From contig NZ_JACOQL010000002.1 of the NCBI RefSeq assembly GCF_014490725.1, forward strand, positions 744,001 through 808,000: a stretch of DNA of 64,000 nt. Reading direction: 5' to 3'. Positions 45,293 to 54,760 of this stretch are shown here, piece by piece. Made by a program: the position numbers and the translations under genes. The notes below the pieces were generated by a model that saw only the letters and a list, made by a program, of their open reading frames with translations, was not told the origin of the DNA and made no database searches. Origin of the DNA: Paracoccus amoyensis (lineage in GTDB: Bacteria > Pseudomonadota > Alphaproteobacteria > Rhodobacterales > Rhodobacteraceae). Every line of letters starts with the position of its first letter. Positions within the stretch are counted from its first letter, which is position 1.

Positions 45293-47199
45293 AAAAGGCA
45301 TTCCGCGACGCTTACGAACGTGAGCTTGATATCCTTTACGAACGCTCGGCCGAGTTTGCGGAGGAATTTCCCGGTCTGGCTGATCGGCTTGGGGGCGTGC
45401 TTCGAGAAAGTATCGATCCCACGATTGCCGGCCTGCTGGAAGGCGCCGCCTTTCTGGCTGCGCGGGTGCAGTTAAAGCTGGATGAGGAATTCCGGGGCTT
45501 CACGATGGAGCTGCTGGAGCAGATTTTCCCTGACGCGCTGGCGCCTATTCCCAGCTGCATTATCGTCGAGGCACCACCGCCCACGGTTCCCCCCAATGAT
45601 GGCACGCCTGCCTTCTTTGATCGTGGCGAATATCTGGACGCGCGCTTTCGCGACGCCGACAAGCGGGTGACATGTCGTTTCAGCCTGACCTCTCCGCTAG
45701 AGGTTTTGCCGCTGAAGATCACCGGCATCAGCTATCACGACCGAACGACGACCTTGGGTGGGTTGGGACAAGATCCCGATAAGAATACCAAGGCGGGACT
45801 GGTGCTGGACCTGACGACGACCGACGGTCAACCGCTGGCCAGCCTGGGAACGGGCAGTCTGACGTTCCGGATCACGGCGGATATGTTGCGGGGGCTGAAT
45901 TTTTACGAACAGGTCCACTGCAACGCGACGCGGGTTTCGCTGCGATACCTGCAGAAAAACGGTGATCCAGCTTTCATTCGATTGCGCCCCGATCAGATTG
46001 AACAGATCGGCTTTGACAAGAATGAAGCTTTGTTTGACCGGAACAGCAACCTGTTTGAAGGTTTCGCGCTGCTGCGTGAATTTTTTGCGTTCCCGCGGAA
46101 GTTTCTGGGCTTTCGCATTGCCGATCTGGATAAGCAATTCCGACGGATCAGGGCTGAACAGTGTCAGTTGATCTTCGAATTCGACCGCGTGAACGAAGAT
46201 CTGGCCCGTCAGGCCGGCCTCCGCGATATTCGTGTGAACTGTGCGCCTGCGATCAATTTGTTCGAGGAAACTTCGAATCAGGTCAGGCTTGATGATCGGC
46301 GTCACGAATACGTCGTCACCCCGGATTCCAGTCCGATCACACATTATGAAATTCAGCGTATTCTGCGCGTTCATGCCAGCTATGGCACGGCCCATGACCG
46401 GGTAGAGGTCGTGCCGCTTTACGCGCTGCCGCAAGCTGCGACCTCTCCTCGTTCGACCTATTATTATACGACGCAGCGTAAGCAGCGCCGTTTGACAGAA
46501 AATGAACGTCGCAACGGCACCCGCACCGATTATCGCGGGACCGAGACATTTTTGGCGATTTATGAACCGCCGGAAAGCATCGTCGGGCGCAAAGCCCAGC
46601 GTCTGCATATCCGGGCGCTGTGTTCCAACCGGCACCTGCCTGCAGCCCTGCCATTGGCGCGATCCGATGACTTCAACATGGTTTCGGATCAGGCGTTGAT
46701 GCTAAGCTGCGTGAACGGACCAACCGCGCCGCGCGAAGCCATGACGGAAACCGAGCGTTCCGGCCCGCACCGGACGGTGCAGGGCGATGTTTACTGGCGG
46801 CTGATTTCTTATCTGTCGCTGAACCATTTCGGTCTGGATGACCGGTTCGGTCGCGATTCTGCGGCCAGTCTGCGCGAAATCCTGACGCTGTTCTCTGATA
46901 TGTCGGACCACATTACCGAGGCGCAAATTCCCGGCATTGAAAAACTGTCGGTGCGCCCTGTCACCCGCTCGATCCGGCGACCGGAAGGGTTTTTCCCGGC
47001 CCGCGGGCTGGAAATTTCAGTGACATTTGATGAAACCGCGTTCGAGGGCAGCGGGATCATTCTGTTGGCGGCTGTGCTGGACCGCTTTTTCGCCGAATAT
47101 GTCAGCATCAACAGTTTCAGCCAGACGGTCATCATCAGTAAGCAGCGTGGTGTGGTCAAGAAATTCCAGCCGCGCACCGGTCTGGGGCCGCTGATATGA
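45289..47199 (+). CDS. tssF: T6SS baseplate subunit TssF
   Basis: A 636-residue protein; start at ATG 45289 (MKKAFRDAYERELDILYERS), which overlaps tssE. The opening 'YERELDILYERSAEFAEEFPGLADRLG' and the later FELDRVNEDLARQ-like segment are typical of VasA/TssF. With TssG and TssE it forms the baseplate wedge. The stop overlaps tssG by four bases. Confidence 0.93.
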   Translation: MKKAFRDAYERELDILYERSAEFAEEFPGLADRLGGVLRESIDPTIAGLLEGAAFLAARVQLKLDEEFRGFTMELLEQIFPDALAPIPSCIIVEAPPPTVPPNDGTPAFFDRGEYLDARFRDADKRVTCRFSLTSPLEVLPLKITGISYHDRTTTLGGLGQDPDKNTKAGLVLDLTTTDGQPLASLGTGSLTFRITADMLRGLNFYEQVHCNATRVSLRYLQKNGDPAFIRLRPDQIEQIGFDKNEALFDRNSNLFEGFALLREFFAFPRKFLGFRIADLDKQFRRIRAEQCQLIFEFDRVNEDLARQAGLRDIRVNCAPAINLFEETSNQVRLDDRRHEYVVTPDSSPITHYEIQRILRVHASYGTAHDRVEVVPLYALPQAATSPRSTYYYTTQRKQRRLTENERRNGTRTDYRGTETFLAIYEPPESIVGRKAQRLHIRALCSNRHLPAALPLARSDDFNMVSDQALMLSCVNGPTAPREAMTETERSGPHRTVQGDVYWRLISYLSLNHFGLDDRFGRDSAASLREILTLFSDMSDHITEAQIPGIEKLSVRPVTRSIRRPEGFFPARGLEISVTFDETAFEGSGIILLAAVLDRFFAEYVSINSFSQTVIISKQRGVVKKFQPRTGLGPLI

Positions 47200-48170
47200 G
47201 CGAGGGGTTTCTGGCCCTTCTGCGCCGGTTGGAGCGCGAGGCCGAGGACCGCCCCCGCATCGGGCGATCCATTCGGCTAGGCGAAGAAATCGTGGATATC
47301 GGCCAGGATCCCCATCTTGCCTTTCCGGCCGAGGAATTGGTGCCGACCGATCAGAATGGTCCGCGTCGACGTATCCGGGCGCAATTCATGGGCTATTTTG
47401 GGCCACAAGGCGCCTTGCCGCTGAATACGACAGAAGAGGTTTTGCGCTGGCAGCAGGAAGGCGAAGACGCTTTCGTCCACTTTGCCGATATTTTTGCCAG
47501 CCGCTTCTATCAGTTGTTTTTCCGCGCATGGTCAGACAGCCACGCAATTTCGCAGCACGACCGCCCCAATGAGGACCGCTTTGGGACCTATGTCGCGTCA
47601 GTGGCAGGTATCGGCACACCCGCCTATCGGGATCACGACACCTTTCCCGACATTGCGCGCTTGCCGCTTGTATCCATTTTTGGCGGGCGTGTGCGCAGCG
47701 CGGTTCGTCTGCAGCAAATGCTGGAAAGTTATTTTGAATTTGCGGTTGAGGTGGAAGAACATGTTCCATCCTGGCTGGAATTCGAAGCTGATGAGATCCG
47801 GGGCCTCGGCGCGGGCGGATCGCTTGGGCGCGATATGTATCTGGGATCGCGGCTGCGCTCGATCAGCGACAAGATCTGCATTCACCTGCATCTGCCCAAT
47901 TCGGAAGCCTATAACGGCTTTCTGCCCGGTCAGGCCAGGCATCGGCGGCTGTCCGATCTGGTGTTCTGGTATCTGGGCCGGACTTACGACGTCGATCTGG
48001 CGCTGACCCTGCCCAAACCTGAAATTCCTGCTGCACAACTGGGCCAGACGGTTTCGCTTGGTTGGCTGGCATCCCTCAAACCCGATGCGCTAAAGGGAGA
48101 TAAGCCCTTTATCGAAGTCGCAAGATTTTCCCTGTCTTTCGGGCAGGACAACCTGAACGAGGCCGCATGA
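47196..48170 (+). CDS. tssG: T6SS baseplate subunit TssG
   Basis: A 324-residue protein of normal length. The family pattern FLALLRRLEREAEDRPRIG, then FMGYFGPQGALPLNTTEEVL and 'FFRAWSDSHAISQHDRP' is clear. TssG holds the TssF dimer in the wedge and contacts TssK in other species; tssK is not in the window. It overlaps both neighbours by four bases. Confidence 0.92.
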   Translation: MSEGFLALLRRLEREAEDRPRIGRSIRLGEEIVDIGQDPHLAFPAEELVPTDQNGPRRRIRAQFMGYFGPQGALPLNTTEEVLRWQQEGEDAFVHFADIFASRFYQLFFRAWSDSHAISQHDRPNEDRFGTYVASVAGIGTPAYRDHDTFPDIARLPLVSIFGGRVRSAVRLQQMLESYFEFAVEVEEHVPSWLEFEADEIRGLGAGGSLGRDMYLGSRLRSISDKICIHLHLPNSEAYNGFLPGQARHRRLSDLVFWYLGRTYDVDLALTLPKPEIPAAQLGQTVSLGWLASLKPDALKGDKPFIEVARFSLSFGQDNLNEAA

Positions 48171-50800
48171 CCGCCATTACGATCGAAAAATTCGCCGGCA
48201 AGATGAACCGTGTTGGCTATGATGCCTTTCTGTCGGCGATGCGACAGGCACGCGGTGACGGCAATCGCAATGTCGAGCTGTGCCATCTTCTGTTTCACGC
48301 GATATCGAACCAGAATTGCGATATCTCGCTGACACTGCGCGAGGCGAAGCTGGATCGTGGACAGGTCTTGAAGGATCTGGATCGGGCCATGTCCGTCCTG
48401 CAGAAAAACGTCACCGAAACGCCGGGTATTTCTGAACGTCTGGCGGACGCGCTGAACCATGCCTGGACCTATGCGTCGTTGTTTTTTGGCGAGGCGCAGA
48501 TCAGAACCGGCCATTTGCTGGTCGCGTTGTTGAACGATTCCGCGTTGCGGCATACCATTCTGCAATACTCTCCGATCTTTGACGAACTTTCACCGGATCA
48601 TATCGGGCGCGAGGCCCGGACCATGTGGGCGGATTCGGAAGAAGAGGATATGCGCCCGATGGATGGTTCGGGCCTGCGGACGGGTGGTTCGTCGGGGCGC
48701 GAAGGGCAGGGCGCTTCGACCGCTCTTGGGCGCTTTTCCGTCGATATGACGGCGCAGGCTGCCGAAGGGGGGATGGACCCTGTCGTTGGCCGCGACGATG
48801 AGATCCGCCAGATTGTCGATGTGCTGATGCGTCGTCGCCAGAACAACCCGATCCTGACGGGCGAGGCGGGCGTGGGGAAAACGGCCGTCGTCGAAGGCTT
48901 TGCCCAAAAACTGGCCGCAGGCGAGGTGCCACCCGCCTTGCAAGGTATGCGTCTGCACATGCTGGATATTGGCGCGATGCAGGCCGGTGCCAGCATGAAG
49001 GGCGAATTTGAACAGCGATTGCGGTCGGTCATCGACGAGGTGCAGTCCAGCCCGACCCCGATCATCCTGTTCATTGATGAGGCGCATACCCTGATCGGTG
49101 CCGGTGGTTCCGCTGGCACGGGCGACGCGGCCAATCTGCTGAAACCCGCATTGGCGCGTGGCACGCTGCGCACCATTGGTGCGACCACTTGGGCCGAATA
49201 TCGCAATTACTTCGAAAAAGACCCGGCCTTGACCCGGCGATTCCAGCCGATCTCGGTTGATGAACCCGCGATCGAAGTTGCCTGCTACATGATGCGCGGG
49301 CTGCTGGGGCCGATGGAAAAGCATCACAAGGTGCGCATTTCCGATGCGGCGGTCGAGGCTGCGGTGAAGCTGTCTGCCCGCTATCTTCCGGCGCGACAAT
49401 TGCCTGACAAGGCCGTGTCGCTGCTGGACACAGCTTGCGCGCGGGTGGCGGTCAGCCAGTCCTCGGTGCCGGCCCGGATCGCTGATCTACGGGCCGACAT
49501 CGCCTCGTATGACAGCGAAATTGCGGCCCGCGAGGCCGAGCGCGATCTGGGCGAGGCGGATGAGGCGCGGCTTGACGAGATCCGCAAGCGCGTCGCCGAA
49601 AGCCGCGAAAAGCTGGCCGATCTGGAAAAGGCCTTTGCGGATGAAAAAGGGCTGGTCGAACAGATTTTGTCGCTGCGTCAAAAGCTGGCCGAGGACGCGG
49701 GCGAAGATTTCGATGCTGATGCCGTTCGCGCCGAACTGACCGGCGCGATGGATCAGTTGGGCCTGATCCACGCTGATGACCGGATGATCTGGCCGCATGT
49801 CGATGAACAGGCGGTTGCGACGGTGATCAGTGACTGGACGGGGATTCCCGCAGGCCGCATGGTGGCCGATGAATTGCAGGCCGTTCTGGGCCTTGCGGAC
49901 CATCTGAAAGAGCGTGTGATCGGTCAGGATCAGGGGCTGCACATGATCTCAAAACGGGTCGAGACAGCGCGAGCAGGATTGGGAAATCCCGAAAAACCGA
50001 TTGGCGTCTTCATGTTGTGCGGGCCTTCGGGTGTCGGGAAAACGGAAACGGCCCTGGCTTTGGCCGAGGTGCTTTATGGCGGCGAACAGAACGTCATCAC
50101 CATCAACATGTCCGAATTCCAAGAGGCGCATTCCGTCAGCCTGCTGAAGGGCGCCCCCCCCGGCTATGTCGGCTATGGCGAGGGGGGGCGGCTGACCGAA
50201 GCGGTGCGTCGCAAACCCTATTCGGTTGTGTTGCTGGACGAGATGGAAAAGGCCCATCCAGACGTGCATGAGCTGTTCTTTCAGGTCTTTGACAAGGGCC
50301 GGATGGAAGATGGCAATGGCCGCCCGATCAACTTCCGCAACACGCTCATCCTTATGACCTCGAACGTGGGGACAGGCACGATCATGCATCTGGCACCCGA
50401 GGGTCAGATCGAGGACGAAGAGACTTTGGAAGCGTCCTTGAAAGAGGAATTGCTGGGCACGTTCCCGCCCGCGCTGCTGGGCCGGATCGTGACGATTCCC
50501 TATGTGCCGTTGTCGGCTGGGGTTCTGGGCGGAATCACCAGGCTGAAGCTGGGCTCGGTCGCACGTCGGATGCGGGATTCCCAGAATGCCACGCTGTCCT
50601 GGGATGAGGGTGTCATCGCGCAAATCGTGGATCAATGTCGCGATCCCGATAGTGGCGGGCGGATGATTGACAACATCATTACCAATTCCATCCTGCCTGA
50701 TCTGTCGCGGCAGGTTCTGGGCCGAATGGTGTCAGGAGAGCCGATGTCGGACGTGACGATTCGGGTTCAGGACGGCGCGTTCGTATATGATTTTGCCTAA
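48167..50800 (+). CDS. clpV: T6SS sheath-recycling ATPase ClpV (TssH)
   Basis: An 877-residue AAA+ disaggregase. The N-domain (about 1-160) recognises contracted TssC. The first ATPase domain has Walker A GEAGVGKT (232-239) and Walker B 'LFIDEAHTLIG'; the second has GPSGVGKT (619-626) and 'LLDEMEKAHPD'. A coiled-coil middle domain lies near residues 440-520. All nucleotide-binding residues are intact. It is the last plus-strand gene of the T6SS operon and converges on the TonB-like gene 12 bases away. Confidence 0.95.
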   Translation: MTAITIEKFAGKMNRVGYDAFLSAMRQARGDGNRNVELCHLLFHAISNQNCDISLTLREAKLDRGQVLKDLDRAMSVLQKNVTETPGISERLADALNHAWTYASLFFGEAQIRTGHLLVALLNDSALRHTILQYSPIFDELSPDHIGREARTMWADSEEEDMRPMDGSGLRTGGSSGREGQGASTALGRFSVDMTAQAAEGGMDPVVGRDDEIRQIVDVLMRRRQNNPILTGEAGVGKTAVVEGFAQKLAAGEVPPALQGMRLHMLDIGAMQAGASMKGEFEQRLRSVIDEVQSSPTPIILFIDEAHTLIGAGGSAGTGDAANLLKPALARGTLRTIGATTWAEYRNYFEKDPALTRRFQPISVDEPAIEVACYMMRGLLGPMEKHHKVRISDAAVEAAVKLSARYLPARQLPDKAVSLLDTACARVAVSQSSVPARIADLRADIASYDSEIAAREAERDLGEADEARLDEIRKRVAESREKLADLEKAFADEKGLVEQILSLRQKLAEDAGEDFDADAVRAELTGAMDQLGLIHADDRMIWPHVDEQAVATVISDWTGIPAGRMVADELQAVLGLADHLKERVIGQDQGLHMISKRVETARAGLGNPEKPIGVFMLCGPSGVGKTETALALAEVLYGGEQNVITINMSEFQEAHSVSLLKGAPPGYVGYGEGGRLTEAVRRKPYSVVLLDEMEKAHPDVHELFFQVFDKGRMEDGNGRPINFRNTLILMTSNVGTGTIMHLAPEGQIEDEETLEASLKEELLGTFPPALLGRIVTIPYVPLSAGVLGGITRLKLGSVARRMRDSQNATLSWDEGVIAQIVDQCRDPDSGGRMIDNIITNSILPDLSRQVLGRMVSGEPMSDVTIRVQDGAFVYDFA

Positions 50801-50812
50801 GGCGCAGCGCGC

Positions 50813-51838
50813 TTAACGGATATAGATGCTGGCCACCCCAATCCTTGGGCGCTGGCCAACGTCGCGGCTAAGCGCGGCAAAGAAGTCGTCGGCCATTTCG
50901 CCTGCGGTCGACGCGACCGAGCCGGGGCGTTGCGCCGTTGCGATGGCAAGGATCAGTTGATGCGTGTCGCGGGGCTGGCCAGAGCGCGCGACAGGGATCT
51001 GAAAGCGGCTACCGGTGGCAGAGCCGACCAGGAAGCGGCGCAGATCGTGGACGACTCCGTTATCGTCGATCAGCAGCAGCGTCGTGTAAAGACCGGCACT
51101 GCCGGATATGCGCCCGCTAAGATTTCCGCCGCTGTCCACCTCTTGCGCGTCCAGTTGCAGCGACAGGCTGGGCACCGGATAGCTCGGGTCGCGGCGGGCA
51201 AAAGTCAGGCCGGCACATTGACGGCGATCCAGAAGAACCGCCCGCTCCTGAATTTGTGTATCCAGATCAGAGGTCAAATCCTGCATCAGGTCGGAAATCT
51301 GGCGATCATCGGCCGCAAGTATTCCCAATTGAATTTGATCGTCCCCCAGCAAGGCGGGTAATGCCAGCAGGCACGGCTCGGTCAGGCGCTGCCTGATACG
51401 ATCAAAAAGTTCGGTGATGCGTGGATCGGTGGGGGGTGCTTCGGTCTGTGTCGCCGACAGGGCGGCGGCACCGCCTTCACCGCTTGCGCGGCTCGTATCG
51501 GGCAGGGTCGACATCGGCAGATTGCCGGAAATCGTCAGCTCGTCCGGCTGCACCGAGGTCAGCACATCTTCAGCCAAATTGCCTCTGATCGTATCGATTT
51601 TCGAGTCGGGATCGTCTGAAATTTCGGGGGTAACGATCGAGGTCAGGGTCTCGGTCACCGTTGCGGTTGGGTTCAGATTGGCCATATCAATGCGCAGCTC
51701 GCCCAGCGGGTTGACGGGAGGCACATTCCGGGAAAAATCGGGCTGCCATATCAAGGCCGCGGCGACAGCAATATGGACGAAGACCGATGCCCCGGTGGCT
51801 TGCGTCCAGCCTCGTCGCCAATCCCGTGCGCCGATCAT
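50813..51838 (-). CDS. TonB-like single-pass protein with C-terminal DUF4384-like region
   Basis: A 341-residue protein with one N-terminal membrane segment (about 15-33, GASVFVHIAVAAALIW) preceded by basic residues, and a large periplasmic part. The region at about 215-300 ('LYTTLLLIDDNGVVHDLRRF') weakly resembles DUF4384, found in proteins of the bacterial envelope. A classical TonB C-terminal domain and Pro-rich spacer are not seen. It ends the exbB-exbD-exbD operon and overlaps the last exbD by four bases, so it is probably the output rod of that motor. Its target is unknown. Confidence 0.7.
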   Translation of the reverse strand: MIGARDWRRGWTQATGASVFVHIAVAAALIWQPDFSRNVPPVNPLGELRIDMANLNPTATVTETLTSIVTPEISDDPDSKIDTIRGNLAEDVLTSVQPDELTISGNLPMSTLPDTSRASGEGGAAALSATQTEAPPTDPRITELFDRIRQRLTEPCLLALPALLGDDQIQLGILAADDRQISDLMQDLTSDLDTQIQERAVLLDRRQCAGLTFARRDPSYPVPSLSLQLDAQEVDSGGNLSGRISGSAGLYTTLLLIDDNGVVHDLRRFLVGSATGSRFQIPVARSGQPRDTHQLILAIATAQRPGSVASTAGEMADDFFAALSRDVGQRPRIGVASIYIR

Positions 51839-52230
51839 TCACTGGCCCCCGCACGACGCGTGACAAGGCGGATTGGGCGATCCGCCAGTTCGGGGCGGTT
51901 CAGCACCTGCAGCAGCAAACCGCTATTGGCGCCGCGATCGATCAGCAGATGGATGGGCTGATCATCCGCCGGTAATGCCGCAGCAAGAAGTTCGGGCCTG
52001 ACCGGTTGCCCGTTCAATATCCAGTTGTTCGCCGATATGATTTCCAGCGTCGGCGGCGGTGCATTCCCCGCCGGAAGCTCGGTGGTTTCAGCCAGCTGCA
52101 ATTGGCTTTCAATCTCTTGCTCGCGCCCCGAAACAAGGAAGAAAAAGATCAGCAGCAGGACGATATTGACGATTGCATAGGCAGGGTCGATGCGCATCCG
52201 GCCCGTGCGTTGTGGCAGACGCAGGCTCAT
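51835..52230 (-). CDS. ExbD/TolR-family protein lacking the membrane aspartate
   Basis: A 131-residue protein: short cytoplasmic N-terminus, one membrane helix (about 18-35) and a periplasmic domain. The helix reads AYAIVNIVLLLIFFFLV, so the position normally held by the essential proton-carrying aspartate is N22. The periplasmic part resembles ExbD (DDQPIHLLIDRGANSGLLLQVL). It overlaps the second exbD at its start and the TonB-like gene at its end. It probably pairs with the second ExbD in one complex. Confidence 0.85.
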   Translation of the reverse strand: MSLRLPQRTGRMRIDPAYAIVNIVLLLIFFFLVSGREQEIESQLQLAETTELPAGNAPPPTLEIISANNWILNGQPVRPELLAAALPADDQPIHLLIDRGANSGLLLQVLNRPELADRPIRLVTRRAGASE

Positions 52231-52703
52231 CTTGCGCCCCCATCTGCCAGTTGCACGGCGTCGATCCCGCGGGCGTGCAACACTTCCAGCACGGCAATGA
52301 CGTCTTCGACCGGAACATCGGGGCGCAGAACGATCAGGACGTTGGCGGTGCCTTGGTCAGCCAAAGCCTGGGCAAGCACTTTCAACTGTTCCAAGGCAAA
52401 GCGTTGACCGCCCGCGATCAACCCGTCACGCCCCAAGGTCCAGACCGCTGTGGTGCTGGCCGCGCTGATGCCAGACGTTACCGCTCCGGGCTGCGATCCG
52501 GGTGCTGCATTTGTGCCCGCCAACGCACCGGTGCGGATATTCAGCATGGAAAACGCGGTCAGATTGGCGGATAACATGAAGAAAATCAGCAGTTGAAACA
52601 GCATGTCCGCCATCGCGGTCATGGAAAAACCGTAATGCCGCTGCCGTCGTGGCAGTTGCAATCCGCGCGATTGCGAAGGGATATGCAATCTTGGTTCTGC
52701 CAC
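52227..52703 (-). CDS. ExbD/TolR-family protein with intact membrane aspartate
   Basis: A 158-residue protein with the standard ExbD layout. The helix carries D33 in MADMLFQLLIFFML, the proton-coupling residue. The periplasmic end has the usual ExbD strand-helix pattern 'NVLIVLRPDVPVEDVIAVLEVL'. It sits between exbB (three bases upstream) and the Asn-variant exbD, in line with a heteromeric ExbB-ExbD-ExbD motor like those of gliding and Tol systems. Confidence 0.88.
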   Translation of the reverse strand: MAEPRLHIPSQSRGLQLPRRQRHYGFSMTAMADMLFQLLIFFMLSANLTAFSMLNIRTGALAGTNAAPGSQPGAVTSGISAASTTAVWTLGRDGLIAGGQRFALEQLKVLAQALADQGTANVLIVLRPDVPVEDVIAVLEVLHARGIDAVQLADGGAR

Positions 52704-52706
52704 CCG

Positions 52707-53348
52707 TCAGGCCTGATGGGGCTTTGCGATGCGCCCGTGAATGGCAGATGAGACGACCAGTTCGATGGTCTGACGCTCTTCCTCGATCCGGCCTTCCAGC
52801 CATGCTGCAACGAAATAGGCAACCAAGGCGATGGCAAGGCCCGCTGCCGTCGTAGTCAGCGCGGTCCAGATTCCGCCTGCAAGGATGCGAGGGTCGCCGA
52901 TCTCTTGGCTAAGGGCAAGGTTGCCGAAAGCGTCGATCATCCCGATGACGGTGCCCAAAAGTCCCAGCATCGGCGCCATCTGCACCACGGCTTCCAGCAA
53001 GCGCATCCGCGATCCCATCTGAACCAATTCGGACAGGGCGACCTGACGGGCCAGTTCCTCGCCATAGGCCGGCTCGGACGGGCGGGCGCGCAGCCCGGAC
53101 ATGACCGCCGACAGGACGCGGGCCTGAACCGAATTTCCGACGCTGGCTTTCCGCTGCGCCTCGTCCGGGCGGCCGTTCAACCAGTCGTCCAGCATTGTTT
53201 CGGCGGCCTTGTGCTTGCCAACGCCCAGACGCGAAAATTGCGTGATCTTGAAGATCGCAACGGTCAGGGTCAGGACAGACAGCGCGGCCAGGGCGATGAA
53301 GACGAGGATGCTGACGGCCGGTAGGTCACCGAAAACGCTGGACAGCAT
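52707..53348 (-). CDS. MotA/TolQ/ExbB-family proton channel
   Basis: A 213-residue inner-membrane protein with three hydrophobic segments (about 15-35, 115-140 and 160-180). The family patterns GLLGTVIGMIDAFGNLA and 'ALTTTAAGLAIALVAYFVAA' are present. ExbB-type proteins form a pentamer around an ExbD dimer and use the proton gradient to move a periplasmic partner. No tonB-dependent receptor or Tol-Pal gene is nearby, so the energised partner is likely encoded in this same locus. Confidence 0.9.
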   Translation of the reverse strand: MLSSVFGDLPAVSILVFIALAALSVLTLTVAIFKITQFSRLGVGKHKAAETMLDDWLNGRPDEAQRKASVGNSVQARVLSAVMSGLRARPSEPAYGEELARQVALSELVQMGSRMRLLEAVVQMAPMLGLLGTVIGMIDAFGNLALSQEIGDPRILAGGIWTALTTTAAGLAIALVAYFVAAWLEGRIEEERQTIELVVSSAIHGRIAKPHQA

Positions 53349-53351
53349 GTC

Positions 53352-53804
53352 TTAGACGCCAAAATCGATGTCGGTTTTGGTCAGGGTGGCTAAACCGCCA
53401 AGGCAGACATCACGTTGGTCGCTGTTATCGGCACCACGGCATTCGGCCACGTCATTAACAACGATCCGGCTGATATCGGTGCAGGCGCGACCAGGCAGTT
53501 CGAACAGGCCAATCTTGGTTTTGCCCGCATTCAGATCTCCGAAGTCCAGCACCGACAATGCCTGAACAATACCCGCGCCATCAAAAATTGCGACCTGCCA
53601 TGCCGCGCGGCTGAGAGCGGTTTCCGTGCGATTGGTTGTTACCATCGTCAAGCGGCAGCCGCCGTCTTCGGTGGCGGCCGCGCTGTTCAGTTCGATCTGA
53701 ATTGCGCGATCGACGATGGGCACCGCCACATCCTGCGCGAATGACGCCGCAGGAATACAAGCCGACATCGCCGCGATAGCAACGGCATTAGCCAGAAATT
53801 TCAT
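53352..53804 (-). CDS. Exported unknown protein upstream of exbB
   Basis: A 150-residue protein with a signal peptide (MKFLANAVAIAAMSACIPAASFA, cleavage before QDVAV). The mature part is beta-rich with four cysteines (GGCRLTM, GRACTD, AECRGA, DVCLGG) that could form two disulfides. It resembles no family that I recognise. Its stop lies three bases before the exbB start on the same strand, so it is almost certainly part of the ExbBD operon and a candidate periplasmic partner. Confidence 0.65.
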   Translation of the reverse strand: MKFLANAVAIAAMSACIPAASFAQDVAVPIVDRAIQIELNSAAATEDGGCRLTMVTTNRTETALSRAAWQVAIFDGAGIVQALSVLDFGDLNAGKTKIGLFELPGRACTDISRIVVNDVAECRGADNSDQRDVCLGGLATLTKTDIDFGV

Positions 53805-53822
53805 TGAAAAATTCCTTCAAGT

Positions 53823-54260
53823 TCAGCGATAAACCCCGATCAGGGGAACGCTCGAAAAGTTGTAAGCCCGAGGCTGTCTTCCAAGATCATCTCTTCTTGA
53901 TGACAACGGGTCGGTCTGGGGTAGCAAGAACATGGCGGGCCTGTCATCCGGGAAATGCGTCGAACGCTTGCCCGTATCCTGTGCGGCCGGGGATAGTGCA
54001 TCGCTGGCACCTGCCATCATGGTGACTTCCCGGACGGCGATTTCTGGCTTGATGGCGGGCGCAAGATCGATTGAGCCGGGGGCTGCGGTGGGGGCCGCTG
54101 TCGGGGGCATAACAGTGCGTGGCGACACACGTTCGGTTATGATGGGCGCGGATCGCTGCCGTGCCACGGGCTCTGACAAAAGCAGATCGACACCTTTGGC
54201 AAAGCCAAAGGCCGCTCCGGCAGTCACCAGACTTGCGGCGGCAAGCAGAATTGGTTTCAT
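53823..54260 (-). CDS. Exported unknown protein heading the exbB operon
   Basis: About 145 residues from ATG 54260 (an ATG four codons upstream is also possible). A hydrophobic segment (MKPILLAAASLVTAGAAFGFAKG) looks like a signal peptide or an anchor. The centre is low-complexity Pro/Ala/Thr, probably disordered, and the C-terminal 40 residues have no recognisable motif. It is the first minus-strand gene of this set, divergent from the DUF1036 gene by 83 bases. Confidence 0.55.
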   Translation of the reverse strand: MKPILLAAASLVTAGAAFGFAKGVDLLLSEPVARQRSAPIITERVSPRTVMPPTAAPTAAPGSIDLAPAIKPEIAVREVTMMAGASDALSPAAQDTGKRSTHFPDDRPAMFLLPQTDPLSSRRDDLGRQPRAYNFSSVPLIGVYR

Positions 54261-54343
54261 AGGGCCGTCCATATAATAACCGCTTGCAGGCTAGCATTGC
54301 TTGATCATTCGCTCAATTCGTCTTTGAGGCATTGCCCCCAGAT

Positions 54344-54760
54344 ATGTATTTGATTCGCGCCATTATTGCAGCATTTTTTATAGCTTCGCTGCCCGTGGCG
54401 GCATCTGCGGCGGGGCTGCGGCTGTGCAATCAATCCTTTGATGTGTTGAATGTCGCCTTGGGCGAGCCTGATGAAGGGCTGGTGACGACGCGGGGCTGGT
54501 GGCGTGTTGCGCCTAATCAATGCGCGAATCTTTTGCGGGAAACGCTGCAATCACAGCTTTATTATATTTTTGCGGCGGATGTTTTTGGTAATGAAGTGCT
54601 ATCGGGCGCTACGCCATTATGTGTCGCCCCGCGCAGATTTGAAATCAAAGGGCAGCAGGATTGCCTGTTGCGTGGATTTCTGGACGCGCGTTTTGTAGAC
54701 GTTGATACGCAAGGCCAGCCAAGCTGGACGATTTTTGTAACGCCGCGACCGGGATCATGA
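54344..54760 (+). CDS. DUF1036-domain exported protein
   Basis: A 138-residue protein. The start ATG 54344 gives a signal peptide (MYLIRAIIAAFFIASLPVAASA). The mature part matches the DUF1036 pattern: GLRLCNQSFDVLNVALGE, 'TRGWWRVAPNQCANLL' and a C-terminal aromatic strand. DUF1036 proteins are small periplasmic proteins of unknown function, often near envelope systems. The stop overlaps the next gene by four bases. Confidence 0.8.
   Translation: MYLIRAIIAAFFIASLPVAASAAGLRLCNQSFDVLNVALGEPDEGLVTTRGWWRVAPNQCANLLRETLQSQLYYIFAADVFGNEVLSGATPLCVAPRRFEIKGQQDCLLRGFLDARFVDVDTQGQPSWTIFVTPRPGS

Noticed and set aside
38770..50800. Phage tail or tailocin instead of a T6SS
   Set aside because: Hcp, TagH, TssA, TssF, TssG and ClpV are specific to T6SS; no tail-fibre, tape-measure or lysis gene is present.
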